From positions 1 through 64,000 of the forward strand of contig JBGUZF010000075.1 in assembly GCA_045222795.1 (NCBI GenBank): DNA of 64,000 nt, in the 5' to 3' direction. Each line of letters begins with the position of its first letter. Within the stretch, counting starts at the first letter, position 1. Source of the stretch: Colimorpha sp045222795. Its GTDB lineage: Bacteria > Bacteroidota > Bacteroidia > Bacteroidales > P3. This document shows, piece by piece, positions 10,201-16,864 of the stretch. The notes beneath the pieces are model-generated. The model was not told where the DNA came from. It was given only the letters and a program-made list of their open reading frames with translations, and searched no databases. The translations under genes and the position numbers were made by a program.

Positions 10201-10344
10201 GACATGAACGGCCGCACCGTCTACAGCCAGAATGGCAACGACGGCCTGTTCAGCGTCAACGTAAGCACACTGGCCAAGGGAGCCTACTTCGTCCGCGTTG
10301 TCGGCGAGCAGGCCACCGCAATAAGAAAACTGATAGTCCGATAG
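4279..10344 (+). CDS. Giant secreted T9SS-dependent adhesin-like protein
   Basis: A 2021-residue secreted protein. Residues 1-23 form a signal peptide ending AAGAQ. The body alternates choice-of-anchor J / cleaved-adhesin-like jelly-roll modules with fibronectin type III modules; each anchor module opens with a similar CG.ITLPYSxxFE...CW segment (around residues 250, 880, 1135 and 1390). A distinct module (SCSEITSDGTVNQYIPTYTY, about residue 610) resembles beta-sandwich domains of gingipain-type adhesins. The last about 75 residues (IYPNPASSVVNINV ... GAYFVRVVGE...KLIVR) are a type A T9SS sorting domain, so export to the cell surface or medium through the type IX system is expected. Binding partner is unknown; roles in adhesion or polymer binding are inferred. 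It has its own promoter and terminator. Confidence 0.9.
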   Translation: MQKAIKVLALVALMAVPWAAGAQLSLPVTMDFESGMGSWTTASTHSSTGLQSSGGHTASACFRFYYSTNPPQYLISPELSPLTGPAQVEFWYKAQSDYYTESFMLGWSSTTNDPSAFTFGTEVTSNVTSYQKFEGLVPAGTKYVCIKYTANDQYYLYIDDIVIQDPPTCLPISGLTTTASDSANIALSWTDNMNTGASYSVAYWITTDTTWLTTSDTFLTVSNLNASTAYHFLVRAVCSADDSSAAVGATFRTACGEITLPYSVDFEDAAYNGAWYPCWDSTIHAGTDPSVNDQNSPANHTTGGTYAMYMQGNSSQQYNLVVSPAVPLPGDQIFVSFWARCNSSAWMKAGVITNPRDTSTFIPLVTVSGNSWTEYNFSTTGLNPNATYYIAWLGHRNGFIGKFDDVLIRQDNGCNKPNMAVVDSVGPYDAYLTWTTGGASTTGYDLFYNTSNNLGSATAESVSDASDTVHYTLTGLLPQTTYHAWVRTACGSDSADAKYIGSFTTDMTCAPVTGLATGNISYTAAQINWSYDSTVGFPTEGVEITIVDNTDTTAEPVVIFTTGNSYTFNDLAAGHSYTVSMRNMCQTDSQTDTAAAVTITFMTQSCSEITSDGTVNQYIPTYTYYGNTYSQALYLASEVPNVDTINGIAFNVTNTNSGTNSNRVFDIYIRHLDTNSFDGNNYVAVDSSMMYVSNFTFSTASAGWQVIPFDSAFIYNGTSNLLITVNDHTNAWVTAAKFASISAPNRGKYSYRDSNPWTPATMTDGYNSNNIPAIRFVANCEVPQCFAPMLSVESVDSNSITISWVAAGDENEWAVGIGVSNGAITWNSTSVTDTFFTFTDLTANTLYEIHVGSLCNGDTVDAIINVKTSCGAITLPYSTSFEGDTENDAPSCWTVVHSYTYNTWDYTTSSYINVNYPAVSTGSHTGTKSLGFVNASTNPVLIASSALPANNESLMVSFWAQSDAYYGLANLTLEAGIMTNLAVDSTFVPMVTLTGDNDYANHEFATPVLNSGSTYYIAFRYTSDYEYASADVDDIEIRLDDGCHRSSNVIAHGVDTAAIDLSWSNDGVVDVYVVKYRQRGTNTWSAPMNPTDTTYTINGLATATAYEIIVGTVCTSDTLWTQAVVAKTTCAPMVLPYSTSFETDTEGEMPACWNNSGATGVYSYYNLTFPCVADGYNTEAHTGTKAITFNYINGTSIVSSEAVTTDGDSIYVSFWSMVENNTYYGSSSIEAGVMTNPAVDSTFIPLVTVTSTSYQRYEFNTSTLNHNTTYYVAFRYTAASQYVTGHIDDILIRHDEGCMYPANLTATPSANNVTLTWNNSSATANFVIQYHAAGSTTWDTTISSTDTTITINGLTAATSYDFRVGFICNTDTLWSNISAVTDCAILPLPYFENFDAYANDVMPPCWGWNTSFCTHWDGGVFFRNYHGGGSEYAVLPQIAGNITKYQLEFDCKVGTPVENDGILLGVADAAGTLVGWLDTIQDPNHSRNQHVHHVINMVNYNLPAGAARIAFAQYRNWGEWALIDNINITELPDCLPVDTLTVHNIEDPDHTNFTWVSMGEETSWQVYVDTVTAIIDSIPDSLLTTVTTRNYTIPMGDIQGGGIYTFYVRADCGFEHSGWTSYTFGAGTVIMNNSSVADTVVGCGLVVYDNGGPFAGYPAPIESALVIRSENAGSELEVFGGAFGFGASAATLNIYDGEGTGGTVLYTYSVIDGRDTIDSVLATSTTGALTITFSASGNMAHTGYELYIHCVGTAICPRPTQVTGEMTGVGEATLHWVGNSASYDVYYKPSGASIWSTQNTTVDSLNLTGLIPDTVYDFYVVGICGSETSTPSFVVQLNTAFNVVIDPCDPATDLTYSNVTTTTAILDWTSNGSEWEIEVKHLNVTDTITTTTKPYTLTELLPTMQYNVRVRTKCSGTYVEPYSEWSNTVTFTTETPTQGIDDVEDGMLAIYPNPASSVVNINVAMEGTVEMNIVDMNGRTVYSQNGNDGLFSVNVSTLAKGAYFVRVVGEQATAIRKLIVR

Positions 10345-10357
10345 GACAGTCAAACAG

Positions 10358-10389
10358 AAAAGCCCCGCCGATTGGCGGGGCTTTTTTTG
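10358..10389 (+). terminator. Rho-independent terminator after the T9SS gene
   Basis: AAAGCCCCGCC, a short loop and GGCGGGGCTTTTTTT form a strong GC hairpin followed by a T tract, directly after the stop codon at 10344. It may serve the convergent ammonia-lyase gene as well. Confidence 0.92.
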
Positions 10390-10406
10390 TTATCACCTAT
10401 TAGAAC

Positions 10407-10799
10407 TTAGTTGTTCTTGCGCTGGCACTGCTTGGGGGTGACACAGGTGCCCGTTGCGCGGCAGACGAGGATCTTCTCCTCGAGCACGTCGGCGGCGCTG
10501 TCGCTGATGTCGGGGCGGGTCTTGATGACCTTGTAGGCCTCGAAACTCATCTTGCGGCTGGTGTTGCCAACATGGGTAATCTCACCGTAAGCTTCAATAT
10601 AGTCGCCGGCATAGACGGGGGCTTTGAACTCGACCATGTCGTAGGCGCAGAAGAGACCTTCGTCGCCATCCTGGATGATGAGAAGCTCGGTGGCGACATC
10701 GCCAAAGAGGTGGAGCATGTGGGCGCCGTCGACGAGGTTGCCACCATAGTGGGCATCCTTGGCGCTCATGCGGACGCGGAGCATTGATTTAACTGCCAT
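10407..10799 (-). CDS. kal: 3-aminobutyryl-CoA ammonia lyase (hotdog fold)
   Basis: A 130-residue hotdog-fold protein. MSAKDAHYGGNLVDGAHMLHLFGDVATELLI and VEFKAPVYAGDYIEAYGEI match the L-3-aminobutyryl-CoA deaminase (Kal) of the lysine fermentation route, which removes ammonia from 3-aminobutyryl-CoA to give crotonyl-CoA. The reaction is inferred from family resemblance. It lies 9 bp downstream of an alpha-type CoA transferase gene, which is also part of that pathway, so the two form one minus-strand transcription unit. The other pathway genes (kamA, kamDE, kdd, kce) are not in this window. Confidence 0.85.
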   Translation of the reverse strand: MAVKSMLRVRMSAKDAHYGGNLVDGAHMLHLFGDVATELLIIQDGDEGLFCAYDMVEFKAPVYAGDYIEAYGEITHVGNTSRKMSFEAYKVIKTRPDISDSAADVLEEKILVCRATGTCVTPKQCQRKNN

Positions 10800-10808
10800 A
10801 TTTCTAAT

Positions 10809-11456
10809 TTATTTTTTGATTACGTAATCGACAAAGATACCGGGGGTCTTGACATTCTCGGGAGCAATGGCGCCAGCGGCGACAATCTCCTGCGGCTCGA
10901 CGATGACGGTGTCGGCGGCGGTGGCCATCATGGGGCTGAAGTTCTGCGAGGTGCCTTTGTAGACCAAGTTACCGCTCTCGTCGGCGATATTGGCGCCGAT
11001 GATGGCGACGTCGGCACGCACGGGTTTCTCAAGAAGATACTCCTTGCCGTCGACGGTAACCTTCTGCTTGCCATTCTCAACCACAGTGCCGAGACCCGTC
11101 TGGGTGAGAACACCACCGAGACCTGCGCCGGCGGCACGGATCTGCTCGGCAAGGGTGCCCTGAGGCTGGAGGGTGACCTTCAGCTCGCCGGCATTCATCT
11201 GGTCGATAGTGTTGTTGTTGGTGCCGATGTGGGTGGCGATGAGGGCCTTCACCTGATGGTTGGTGATGAGCTTGCCGACGCCAACCTCGGGATAGGCGGT
11301 GTCGTTGCAGATGATAGTGAGGTCCTTCACATTGCGAGCCACCAGCTCGTCGATGAGGGCGATGGGATTGCCAACGCCGAGGAAACCACCGACCATAACG
11401 GTCATGCCGTCGTGAATCATGTCGGCGGCCTCTTTTACTGTGACAAATTTCTTCAT
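10809..11456 (-). CDS. atoD: Acetate/butyrate-acetoacetate CoA-transferase, alpha subunit
   Basis: A 215-residue family I CoA-transferase subunit A. It shows the glycine-rich GMTVMVGGFLGVGNPIALIDEL near the N-terminus, and GAGLGGVLTQTGLGT with the later ADVAIIGANIADESGN segment. Subunit A normally pairs with a subunit B bearing the catalytic glutamate, encoded next to it. Here the next gene is kal and no beta gene occurs anywhere in the window. Together with kal it points to amino-acid (lysine) fermentation, exchanging CoA between butyryl-CoA and acetoacetate. The start at 11456 is supported by a -7 element at 11502-11509; longer in-frame reading on this strand runs through the divergent gene and is not coding. 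Confidence 0.85.
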   Translation of the reverse strand: MKKFVTVKEAADMIHDGMTVMVGGFLGVGNPIALIDELVARNVKDLTIICNDTAYPEVGVGKLITNHQVKALIATHIGTNNNTIDQMNAGELKVTLQPQGTLAEQIRAAGAGLGGVLTQTGLGTVVENGKQKVTVDGKEYLLEKPVRADVAIIGANIADESGNLVYKGTSQNFSPMMATAADTVIVEPQEIVAAGAIAPENVKTPGIFVDYVIKK

Positions 11457-11501
11457 AAAATATACTATTTTTTTGTTAGTTGCGTTACTTAATTCAAAGT
11501 G

Positions 11502-11509
11502 CAAATATA
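11502..11509 (-). promoter_or_regulatory. Promoter -7 element for atoD-kal
   Basis: TATATTTG on the minus strand fits TAnnTTTG and lies 46 bp upstream of the atoD start. The gap 11457-11594 holds this promoter and a divergent one. Confidence 0.65.
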
Positions 11510-11560
11510 CTACTTTTTTGTCAATTAAAAAAAAAATTTGCGCAGTTGCCGAAATATGAG

Positions 11561-11568
11561 TAATTTTG
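11561..11568 (+). promoter_or_regulatory. Promoter -7 element for the 11595 gene
   Basis: TAATTTTG fits TAnnTTTG and lies 26 bp before the ATG at 11595. A TTTG at 11537-11540 lies about 20 bp upstream, close to the expected spacing. Confidence 0.68.
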
Positions 11569-11594
11569 CACCTGCAAAGTAATACAAAAAAAGC

Positions 11595-12230
11595 ATGAAA
11601 AAGACGCTGTTTTTGACACTTGGACTGCTGCTGACCGCTTTTGCCGTCAAGGCGCAGGAATATATAGAGCCTGTGGAGAAGTGGAAAAACGCTGAAGTGT
11701 GGGGCAATAATTACCACGGTTGGGCTTTCCATCAGGACTGGGAAGTGGACTTCACCGTCGAGAACCAAGACGGCCGTTTCACCCCCACCGATGCTGAAAT
11801 TGCCGAGGTGGAACGCCTGATACAGAAACGCATTGCCTACGTCAACCGCGAGCACTATAACCAGCAGGGCGACTGCCCCATCATCGACGAGCATATGCGC
11901 CTCTACCGCCGCCAGTATGTGGGCTTCACCAACGACCGCGGCGACCATATCATGTGGGTCAACTTCCTGTGGAGCGACAGCATCAGCGATGCCAAACTGG
12001 CCGACGATATCATCCTCACTCGCGGTCAGTGCGGCCATTTCTGGCATATCAAGTGCAACCTCGCCACCCGCAAGGTCTATGGTCTGGAGGTAAACGAGAC
12101 GGGTGACCTCGAGTTCATCCCGCGCATCAAGAAACCGGCTCCGCGCATCAGCAAGTCGAAAGTCGACAAGAAGCAGAAAGTGCGCAAGACCGGTATCATA
12201 CACCGTCCCGACGAAAAGGTGTTCAATTGA
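11595..12230 (+). CDS. Secreted hypothetical protein
   Basis: A 211-residue protein with a clear signal peptide (MKKTLFLTLGLLLTAFAVKAQ), so it is exported to the periplasm or beyond. The mature part is hydrophilic with many aromatic residues (VWGNNYHGWAFHQDW, ILTRGQCGHFWHIKCNL) and a basic C-terminal tail (KKPAPRISKSKVDKKQKVRK). Two cysteines near residues 150-157 could form a disulfide. I do not recognise a family. It overlaps the downstream gtrA-like gene as TGATG, so the two are co-translated; a role connected with envelope glycan modification is possible but unproven. Confidence 0.65.
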   Translation: MKKTLFLTLGLLLTAFAVKAQEYIEPVEKWKNAEVWGNNYHGWAFHQDWEVDFTVENQDGRFTPTDAEIAEVERLIQKRIAYVNREHYNQQGDCPIIDEHMRLYRRQYVGFTNDRGDHIMWVNFLWSDSISDAKLADDIILTRGQCGHFWHIKCNLATRKVYGLEVNETGDLEFIPRIKKPAPRISKSKVDKKQKVRKTGIIHRPDEKVFN

Positions 12231-12646
12231 TGGAGTTACGCTCTCTTATCACCAAGTTTCTTAAGTTCGGAGTGGTGGGCGCCAGCGGTATGGTGGTCCA
12301 CGGTGGAGTGCTTTACCTCTTCAAGGAAATTGTTGGACTGAACCCCTTTGTCTCCAACACCATTGGCTTCGTCACCGCAGCCACCACCAACTATATCCTA
12401 AACCGCATCTGGACCTTCCGCAGCAAGGAGAAACAGGTCGCTGTGGAATACCTGAAGTTCATACTTGTATCGGTAATCGGACTCGGCATCAATAACGGCA
12501 CCCTATGGCTTACAGGGCGTCTGCTGCCGTCGTGGAACGACGACTGGCGTTTCTATATCCTGTGGGTGTTTGCCGTAGGTGTCACCACCCTGTGGAACTT
12601 CTTCGGCAATATGCTGTTCACTTTCCGGAAGAAAGAGAATTCTTGA
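12230..12646 (+). CDS. GtrA family membrane protein
   Basis: A 138-residue protein with four predicted transmembrane segments and the GtrA family pattern FLKFGVVGASGMVVHGGVLYLF near the N-terminus, plus TTNYILNRIWTFRS and TTLWNFFGNMLFTFRKKE. GtrA-like proteins act in the cytoplasmic membrane, probably flipping lipid-linked sugars such as undecaprenyl-phosphate glucose. The start ATG overlaps the upstream stop (TGATG). Its 3' end overlaps the convergent NagZ-like gene by 29 bp. Confidence 0.85.
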   Translation: MELRSLITKFLKFGVVGASGMVVHGGVLYLFKEIVGLNPFVSNTIGFVTAATTNYILNRIWTFRSKEKQVAVEYLKFILVSVIGLGINNGTLWLTGRLLPSWNDDWRFYILWVFAVGVTTLWNFFGNMLFTFRKKENS

Positions 12647-13751
12647 GGACACGAACACGCTCGGCCGACTCGTGGATGCGCTCGCCGCTGATAGTGCCGT
12701 TATCCACCAACTTCTTTATTATCCGCACGGTCTTGGGCACCAGTTCGGTGTCATACTTGCCGCCGTTATTACTCAGACACAACAAATCGGCACCAGCCTC
12801 AATGGCCATACGTATCGCTGTTTCGTAAGAATACTGATTCACAATGGCTCCCATAGCCATATCGTCGGTCACTATCACGCCTTTGAAGCCAAGCGTATCG
12901 CGTAGGTAAGAGGTGATGGCAGGCGAGAGTGACGCTGGCAGCCCCTTGGAGTCGAGCTGACGGTTGATGACGTGTGCCGTCATAACCATAGGAACCTCCT
13001 TTATGAGTTGTCGGTATGGTTCAAGTTCGATGTCTTTCCATGTGTCGCTCACATCCACCAATCCCTTGTGGGTGTCGCCTGTGGCGCTACCATGACCGGG
13101 GAAATGCTTCATGCAGCTGACAATGCCCAGCTTCTTTTGCTCTTCGAGCCATATCCTGCAACAATCTGTCACATGATCGGCCGAGGGCGAGAAACTGCGA
13201 CCCATCCTGCCTATCACCGGACAATCGGGGTTCACGTCGACATCGGCTACAGGGGCAAAATTAAGGTTGATACCTGCGTCGTGCAGCATCTGTGCCGTCA
13301 TTATTGCAGCGCTGCGCACACTATCGTCGCCAGCGAAGGCACTGTTCTTGTGCGACTCCACACGCGGAAAGCCGTAGCGAGGATGCAGGCGACTTACCGC
13401 GCCTCCTTCCTGGTCGATGCCTATCAGCAGGTCGGGCCTCACCCGACGCAGTTGGCGGCAAAGACTCTGCACCTGCTGCGGACGGGTGATGTTGCGTCCA
13501 CGCTTGCCCGTCTGTGCGTCATAGTCGAACAATATTACCGACCCTACATGGAAATGCGTCAGGTCGCGCCAGATATGGTTTGTGGAATCCACCGCTATGC
13601 CACGGAAACCTACAAGGAGCATCTCGCCGATATCATCGTCGAGGGTATATACAGGTATTGTGTCGCCGTCGGGCGAGGAACTGCCGGTCGCATTGCCGCA
13701 TGAGGTGGCAATGCCGAGCAGGACAATCAGTGCAATCAGTATTCTTTTCAT
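12618..13751 (-). CDS. Glycoside hydrolase family 3 lipoprotein (NagZ-like)
   Basis: A 377-residue family 3 glycoside hydrolase. It begins with a lipoprotein signal (MKRILIALIVLLGIATSC), so it is probably anchored in the envelope rather than cytoplasmic like E. coli NagZ. Substrate-binding KHFPGHGSATGDTHKGL (about residue 215) carries the NagZ-type Asp/His acid-base pair, and the VTDDMAMGAI segment contains the nucleophile Asp. The predicted reaction is removal of beta-N-acetylglucosamine from muropeptides or chitin-like glycans. It overlaps recR by 4 bp (ATGA), so it sits at the end of the recR operon. The overlap of its last codons with gtrA is tail-to-tail. Confidence 0.88.
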   Translation of the reverse strand: MKRILIALIVLLGIATSCGNATGSSSPDGDTIPVYTLDDDIGEMLLVGFRGIAVDSTNHIWRDLTHFHVGSVILFDYDAQTGKRGRNITRPQQVQSLCRQLRRVRPDLLIGIDQEGGAVSRLHPRYGFPRVESHKNSAFAGDDSVRSAAIMTAQMLHDAGINLNFAPVADVDVNPDCPVIGRMGRSFSPSADHVTDCCRIWLEEQKKLGIVSCMKHFPGHGSATGDTHKGLVDVSDTWKDIELEPYRQLIKEVPMVMTAHVINRQLDSKGLPASLSPAITSYLRDTLGFKGVIVTDDMAMGAIVNQYSYETAIRMAIEAGADLLCLSNNGGKYDTELVPKTVRIIKKLVDNGTISGERIHESAERVRVLKNSLSSGK

Positions 13752-14362
13752 CCTTCAAATGGTATTCTGTGTAATATGCTACGTCCTAGCGTTATTTCGT
13801 CGGTATATTCGAGGCTGTCGCCTACAGCGACACCACGGGCCAGAGTGGTCACCCTTACGCCCAGCGGCTGCAGTTGTCGGTTCAAGTAATAGTTGGTGGT
13901 GTCGCCCTCCATAGTGGTGGGCAGCGCCAGCACCACTTCCTCCACAGGTGCAGGGTCGCCGGTTTCTATGCGGCGCAGCAGACTTGCAATCTCGAGGTCG
14001 TGCACGCCAATGCCGTCGATGGGCGAGATAACGCCACCCAACACATGATAGAGACCACGATACTGCTGCGTGTTCTCTATAGCCATCACATCCTGCACGT
14101 TCTCCACCACGCACACTATGCCCCTCTGGCGCTTCTCGCTGGCGCAGATGGGGCATATCTCGGTGTCGGAAACATTGTGGCAATGCTTGCAGCGGTGCAG
14201 ACTTGTCTTAAGATGCATGATGGCTTCGCTGAGGTCGCGCACCTTCTGCTCGTCTTCCTTCATCAGGTGTAGCGCATACCGCAGCGCCGACCGCTTACCA
14301 ACGCCCGGCAGCGTGGCCAACTGGTCGACAGCCTCCTGCAATATCTTCGACGGCAAGTCCAT
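13748..14362 (-). CDS. recR: Recombination mediator RecR
   Basis: A 204-residue RecR. Order of features: N-terminal helix-hairpin-helix (LATLPGVGKRSALRYALHL), a C4 zinc finger (CKHCHNVSDTEICPIC, residues about 57-72), the Toprim domain (IVCVVENVQDVMAIE; then YHVLGGVISPIDGIG) and a C-terminal Walker B-like part. RecR works with RecO/RecF to load RecA on gapped DNA. Neighbours are a phosphohexomutase upstream (9 bp) and a NagZ-like gene overlapping downstream. Confidence 0.96.
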   Translation of the reverse strand: MDLPSKILQEAVDQLATLPGVGKRSALRYALHLMKEDEQKVRDLSEAIMHLKTSLHRCKHCHNVSDTEICPICASEKRQRGIVCVVENVQDVMAIENTQQYRGLYHVLGGVISPIDGIGVHDLEIASLLRRIETGDPAPVEEVVLALPTTMEGDTTNYYLNRQLQPLGVRVTTLARGVAVGDSLEYTDEITLGRSILHRIPFEG

Positions 14363-14371
14363 CGGTTGCCG

Positions 14372-16120
14372 TTAGCAGAGGTTCATGCTCTTCTTGATGC
14401 TCTCAATCTTGCCGTCGAGGGCGTCGTTGCATTTGTCGAAGCAGTCTTTGCAGCAGAGGTCGCCCTTGACGCCGAAGTAGAATTTAATCTTAGGCTCGGT
14501 GCCGCTGGGACGGACGGTGATCTTGTTGCCTTTGTCGGTGAAGAACTGCAGCACGTTGCTCTTCGGCAGGTCGATAGGTGTCACCTTGCCGCTGAGCAGG
14601 TCTTTGCTCTCGTGTGTCTGATAGTCCTTGATGCACACCACCTTCTCGCCGTCGATCTCGGCAGGCGGGTTGCTGCGGTAGTCGCGCATCATCTGCTGTA
14701 TCTCCTCGGCGCCGCTCTTGCCCTTGCGGACAACGCTGACGAGACCTTCCTTGTAGAAGCCGTACTGCTTGTAGATGTCCACCAGCACGTCAAAGAAAGT
14801 CTTGCCGTTCTCGCGGGCCCATGCAGCTATCTCGGCAATCATCGAGCAGGCCGCCACAGCGTCCTTGTCGCGCACGAAGTCGCCAATCATGTAGCCATAG
14901 CTCTCCTCGCCTCCGGCAATGAAGGTCTCGATGCCCTCGAGTTCCTTGATCTTGGAGCCGATAAACTTGAAGCCCGTCAGCACATCGTAGTATTTCACGC
15001 CGGCACGAGTGGCGATGTCGGCGGGCAGCTCGCTGGTGACGATGGTCTTGACGATAAACTCGTTGCCAGTTAGCAACTGTTTCTCCTGCCACTGGCGGAT
15101 GATATAGTAGAGCAGCACGCTCATGGTTTGGTTGCCGTTGAGCAGCATCCACTCGCCGTCGGGACGCTTCACAGCCACACCCACGCGGTCGGCATCGGGG
15201 TCGCTGGCAAAGACGATGTCGGCATCGATCTTCTGTGCTAGTTCCACAGCCATCTTCATGGCGGCGTGCTCCTCGGGATTGGGACTGGGAGTAGTGGGGA
15301 AGTTGCCATCGGGAATGGCCTGCTCCTCGACGACGTTGACGTTGGTGAAGCCCAGCTGCTTCAGCATACGCGGGATAAGCGTGATGCCTGTGCCGTGCAG
15401 CGGCGTGTAGACAATCTTCACGTCGTGGTGCTTGCGGATAAGCTCGGGATTAAGCGAGTTTTGCTCGATACGGCTGAGGTATATCTTGTCGAGCTCCTCG
15501 CCGATGATCTCGATGCCGCCTTCGGGGGCGTTCATCTTCACGTCCGAAACAGCCTTGATCTTCAGCACTTCGTCGATGACGGCGGTGTCGTGCGGCGCGG
15601 TGAGCTGGCAGCCGTCGCTCCAATAGGCCTTGTAGCCGTTGTATTCCTTGGGGTTGTGGCTGGCGGTGACCATCACACCCGTGTGGCAGTTATAGTGACG
15701 CACGGCGAAGCTCAGCTCCGGAGTGGGACGCATACCGTCGAACAGATAGACGTGGAAGCCGTTGGCGGCAAGCACCGTTGCGGTGATCTCGGCAAACTCG
15801 CGGCTGTGGTTGCGGCTGTCGTGCGAGACGGCGGCGCGCAGCTCCTTCTCATTCGGATTGACCTTTTTCACGTAGTTGGCCAAACCCTGGGTGGCCATAG
15901 CCACCGTGTAGCGGTTCATGCGGTTGGTGCCAACGCCCATGATGCCGCGCAGGCCGCCGGTGCCGAACTCCAGGTGGCGGTAGAAACTCTCGTTCAATTC
16001 AGTGGGGTTGGCCATCATGTCGCGGATGGCCTGCTTGGTGGTCTCGTCGTAGTCGCCCTCGAGCCAGGCTTTCACATTGAGCTTTGCGCTCTCATCGATG
16101 TTCAGGGTATTTATATCCAT
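14372..16120 (-). CDS. Phospho-sugar mutase (phosphoglucomutase/phosphomannomutase)
   Basis: A 582-residue alpha-D-phosphohexomutase. Hallmarks in order are the catalytic phosphoserine loop TASHNPKEYNGYKAYW (about residue 150), the metal-binding DPDADRVGVAV (about 310), the sugar-specificity loop GGEESYGYMIGDF (about 400) and the phosphate-binding RPSGTEPKIKFYF near the C-terminus. Length matches the large PgmB/phosphomannomutase type common in Bacteroidota and Firmicutes. It interconverts hexose 1- and 6-phosphates for glycan precursor supply. It stands between mazG and recR on the minus strand. Confidence 0.93.
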   Translation of the reverse strand: MDINTLNIDESAKLNVKAWLEGDYDETTKQAIRDMMANPTELNESFYRHLEFGTGGLRGIMGVGTNRMNRYTVAMATQGLANYVKKVNPNEKELRAAVSHDSRNHSREFAEITATVLAANGFHVYLFDGMRPTPELSFAVRHYNCHTGVMVTASHNPKEYNGYKAYWSDGCQLTAPHDTAVIDEVLKIKAVSDVKMNAPEGGIEIIGEELDKIYLSRIEQNSLNPELIRKHHDVKIVYTPLHGTGITLIPRMLKQLGFTNVNVVEEQAIPDGNFPTTPSPNPEEHAAMKMAVELAQKIDADIVFASDPDADRVGVAVKRPDGEWMLLNGNQTMSVLLYYIIRQWQEKQLLTGNEFIVKTIVTSELPADIATRAGVKYYDVLTGFKFIGSKIKELEGIETFIAGGEESYGYMIGDFVRDKDAVAACSMIAEIAAWARENGKTFFDVLVDIYKQYGFYKEGLVSVVRKGKSGAEEIQQMMRDYRSNPPAEIDGEKVVCIKDYQTHESKDLLSGKVTPIDLPKSNVLQFFTDKGNKITVRPSGTEPKIKFYFGVKGDLCCKDCFDKCNDALDGKIESIKKSMNLC

Positions 16121-16165
16121 ATTGTAACTTGTTTTAGTAAGGATTATAACTCAAAAAACGTTTTT

Positions 16166-16855
16166 TTATTGTGCACTGCCTGTTCGGGCATGCTCTTCGG
16201 CGAAGCGCTGATTGGCACCGCAGAGGGCGTCGTCGGCATTGATTCCGTGACGGCGGGCCCAGTCGACAACGGCAAAGAGGTAGTCGCCAAACTCCTCTTC
16301 GGTCATATCCTCTCTCAGCTCTCCACTCTCCACCTTCCACTCTTTCCCTTCCATCCCTGCCACCTTCTCCTGCATCCTGACGGCCTTGATGAGGGCGGGC
16401 AGCGAGGCAGGCACCCCCTCGAGCACGTTCTTGCGACCCTCGCGCATCTTCAGCTGTTCCCAGCTCTCGCCGTGATAATCTTCCTTGCGGTAGATGAACG
16501 GATGGCGGTCGATTAGTTTGTCGCAGATGGTGTTGTAGACGTCGGCAGTGGTGAAAAGACCCTGCTCTTCGGCAATCTTGCAGTAGAAAAGTATGTGCAT
16601 CGCTATGTCGCCGAGCTCTTTCTTTAATTGAGAATTGAGAGTTGAGAATTGAGAATTATTTTCTGCGTCAGTCGAATTTTCAATTTTCAATTTATAATTT
16701 TCAATTTGTACTATTGCTTCACTCAGTTCGTGGACCTCCTCGATGGTGAGGTAGCGCAGGCTCTTCATCGTCTGCACCTTGTCCCACGGGCATTCGCGCC
16801 GCAGGGTGTCCAATATTTTACTCAACCTGCTGAAAGCCTCCAATTCGTCACTCAT
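16166..16855 (-). CDS. mazG: NTP pyrophosphohydrolase MazG with repeat insertions
   Basis: A 229-residue MazG, which hydrolyses (d)NTPs to NMPs and pyrophosphate. RRECPWDKVQTMKSLRYLTIEEVHEL (residues about 19-45) and ELGDIAMHILFYCKIAEE carry the EExxE and ExxD metal-binding residues, and HPFIYRKEDYHGESWEQLK follows. Between the two metal motifs, where the family has a short loop, there is an extra segment of roughly 25 residues (QIENYKLKIENS ... QFSTLNSQL) encoded by 7-nt repeats at 16624-16706. A second segment (MEGKEWKVESGELRED) is encoded by another array at 16312-16353. Both keep frame. Activity is probably retained because metal ligands are intact. It lies 9 bp after relA/spoT, with which mazG is often associated. 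Confidence 0.92.
   Translation of the reverse strand: MSDELEAFSRLSKILDTLRRECPWDKVQTMKSLRYLTIEEVHELSEAIVQIENYKLKIENSTDAENNSQFSTLNSQLKKELGDIAMHILFYCKIAEEQGLFTTADVYNTICDKLIDRHPFIYRKEDYHGESWEQLKMREGRKNVLEGVPASLPALIKAVRMQEKVAGMEGKEWKVESGELREDMTEEEFGDYLFAVVDWARRHGINADDALCGANQRFAEEHARTGSAQ
16312..16353 (-). repeat. Heptanucleotide repeat in the mazG 3' part
   Basis: Six 7-nt units of the CTCTCCA/CCTTCCA type, read on the plus strand, run without interruption within mazG codons. 42 nt is a multiple of three, giving 14 residues in frame. Confidence 0.75.
16624..16706 (-). repeat. Paired heptanucleotide arrays inside mazG
   Basis: Units of the AGAATTG type (16624-16658) and of the CAATTTT type (about 16674-16706) lie either side of a 15-20-bp centre. 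The two arms are roughly inverted copies, so the insert can fold as a hairpin. It separates the two catalytic metal motifs of MazG. Confidence 0.75.
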
Positions 16856-16864
16856 AACTCTTGA

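Noticed and set aside
15266..16516. Plus-strand open frame of 416 codons across the phosphohexomutase and mazG
   Set aside because: It crosses two well-supported minus-strand genes and is a compositional shadow.
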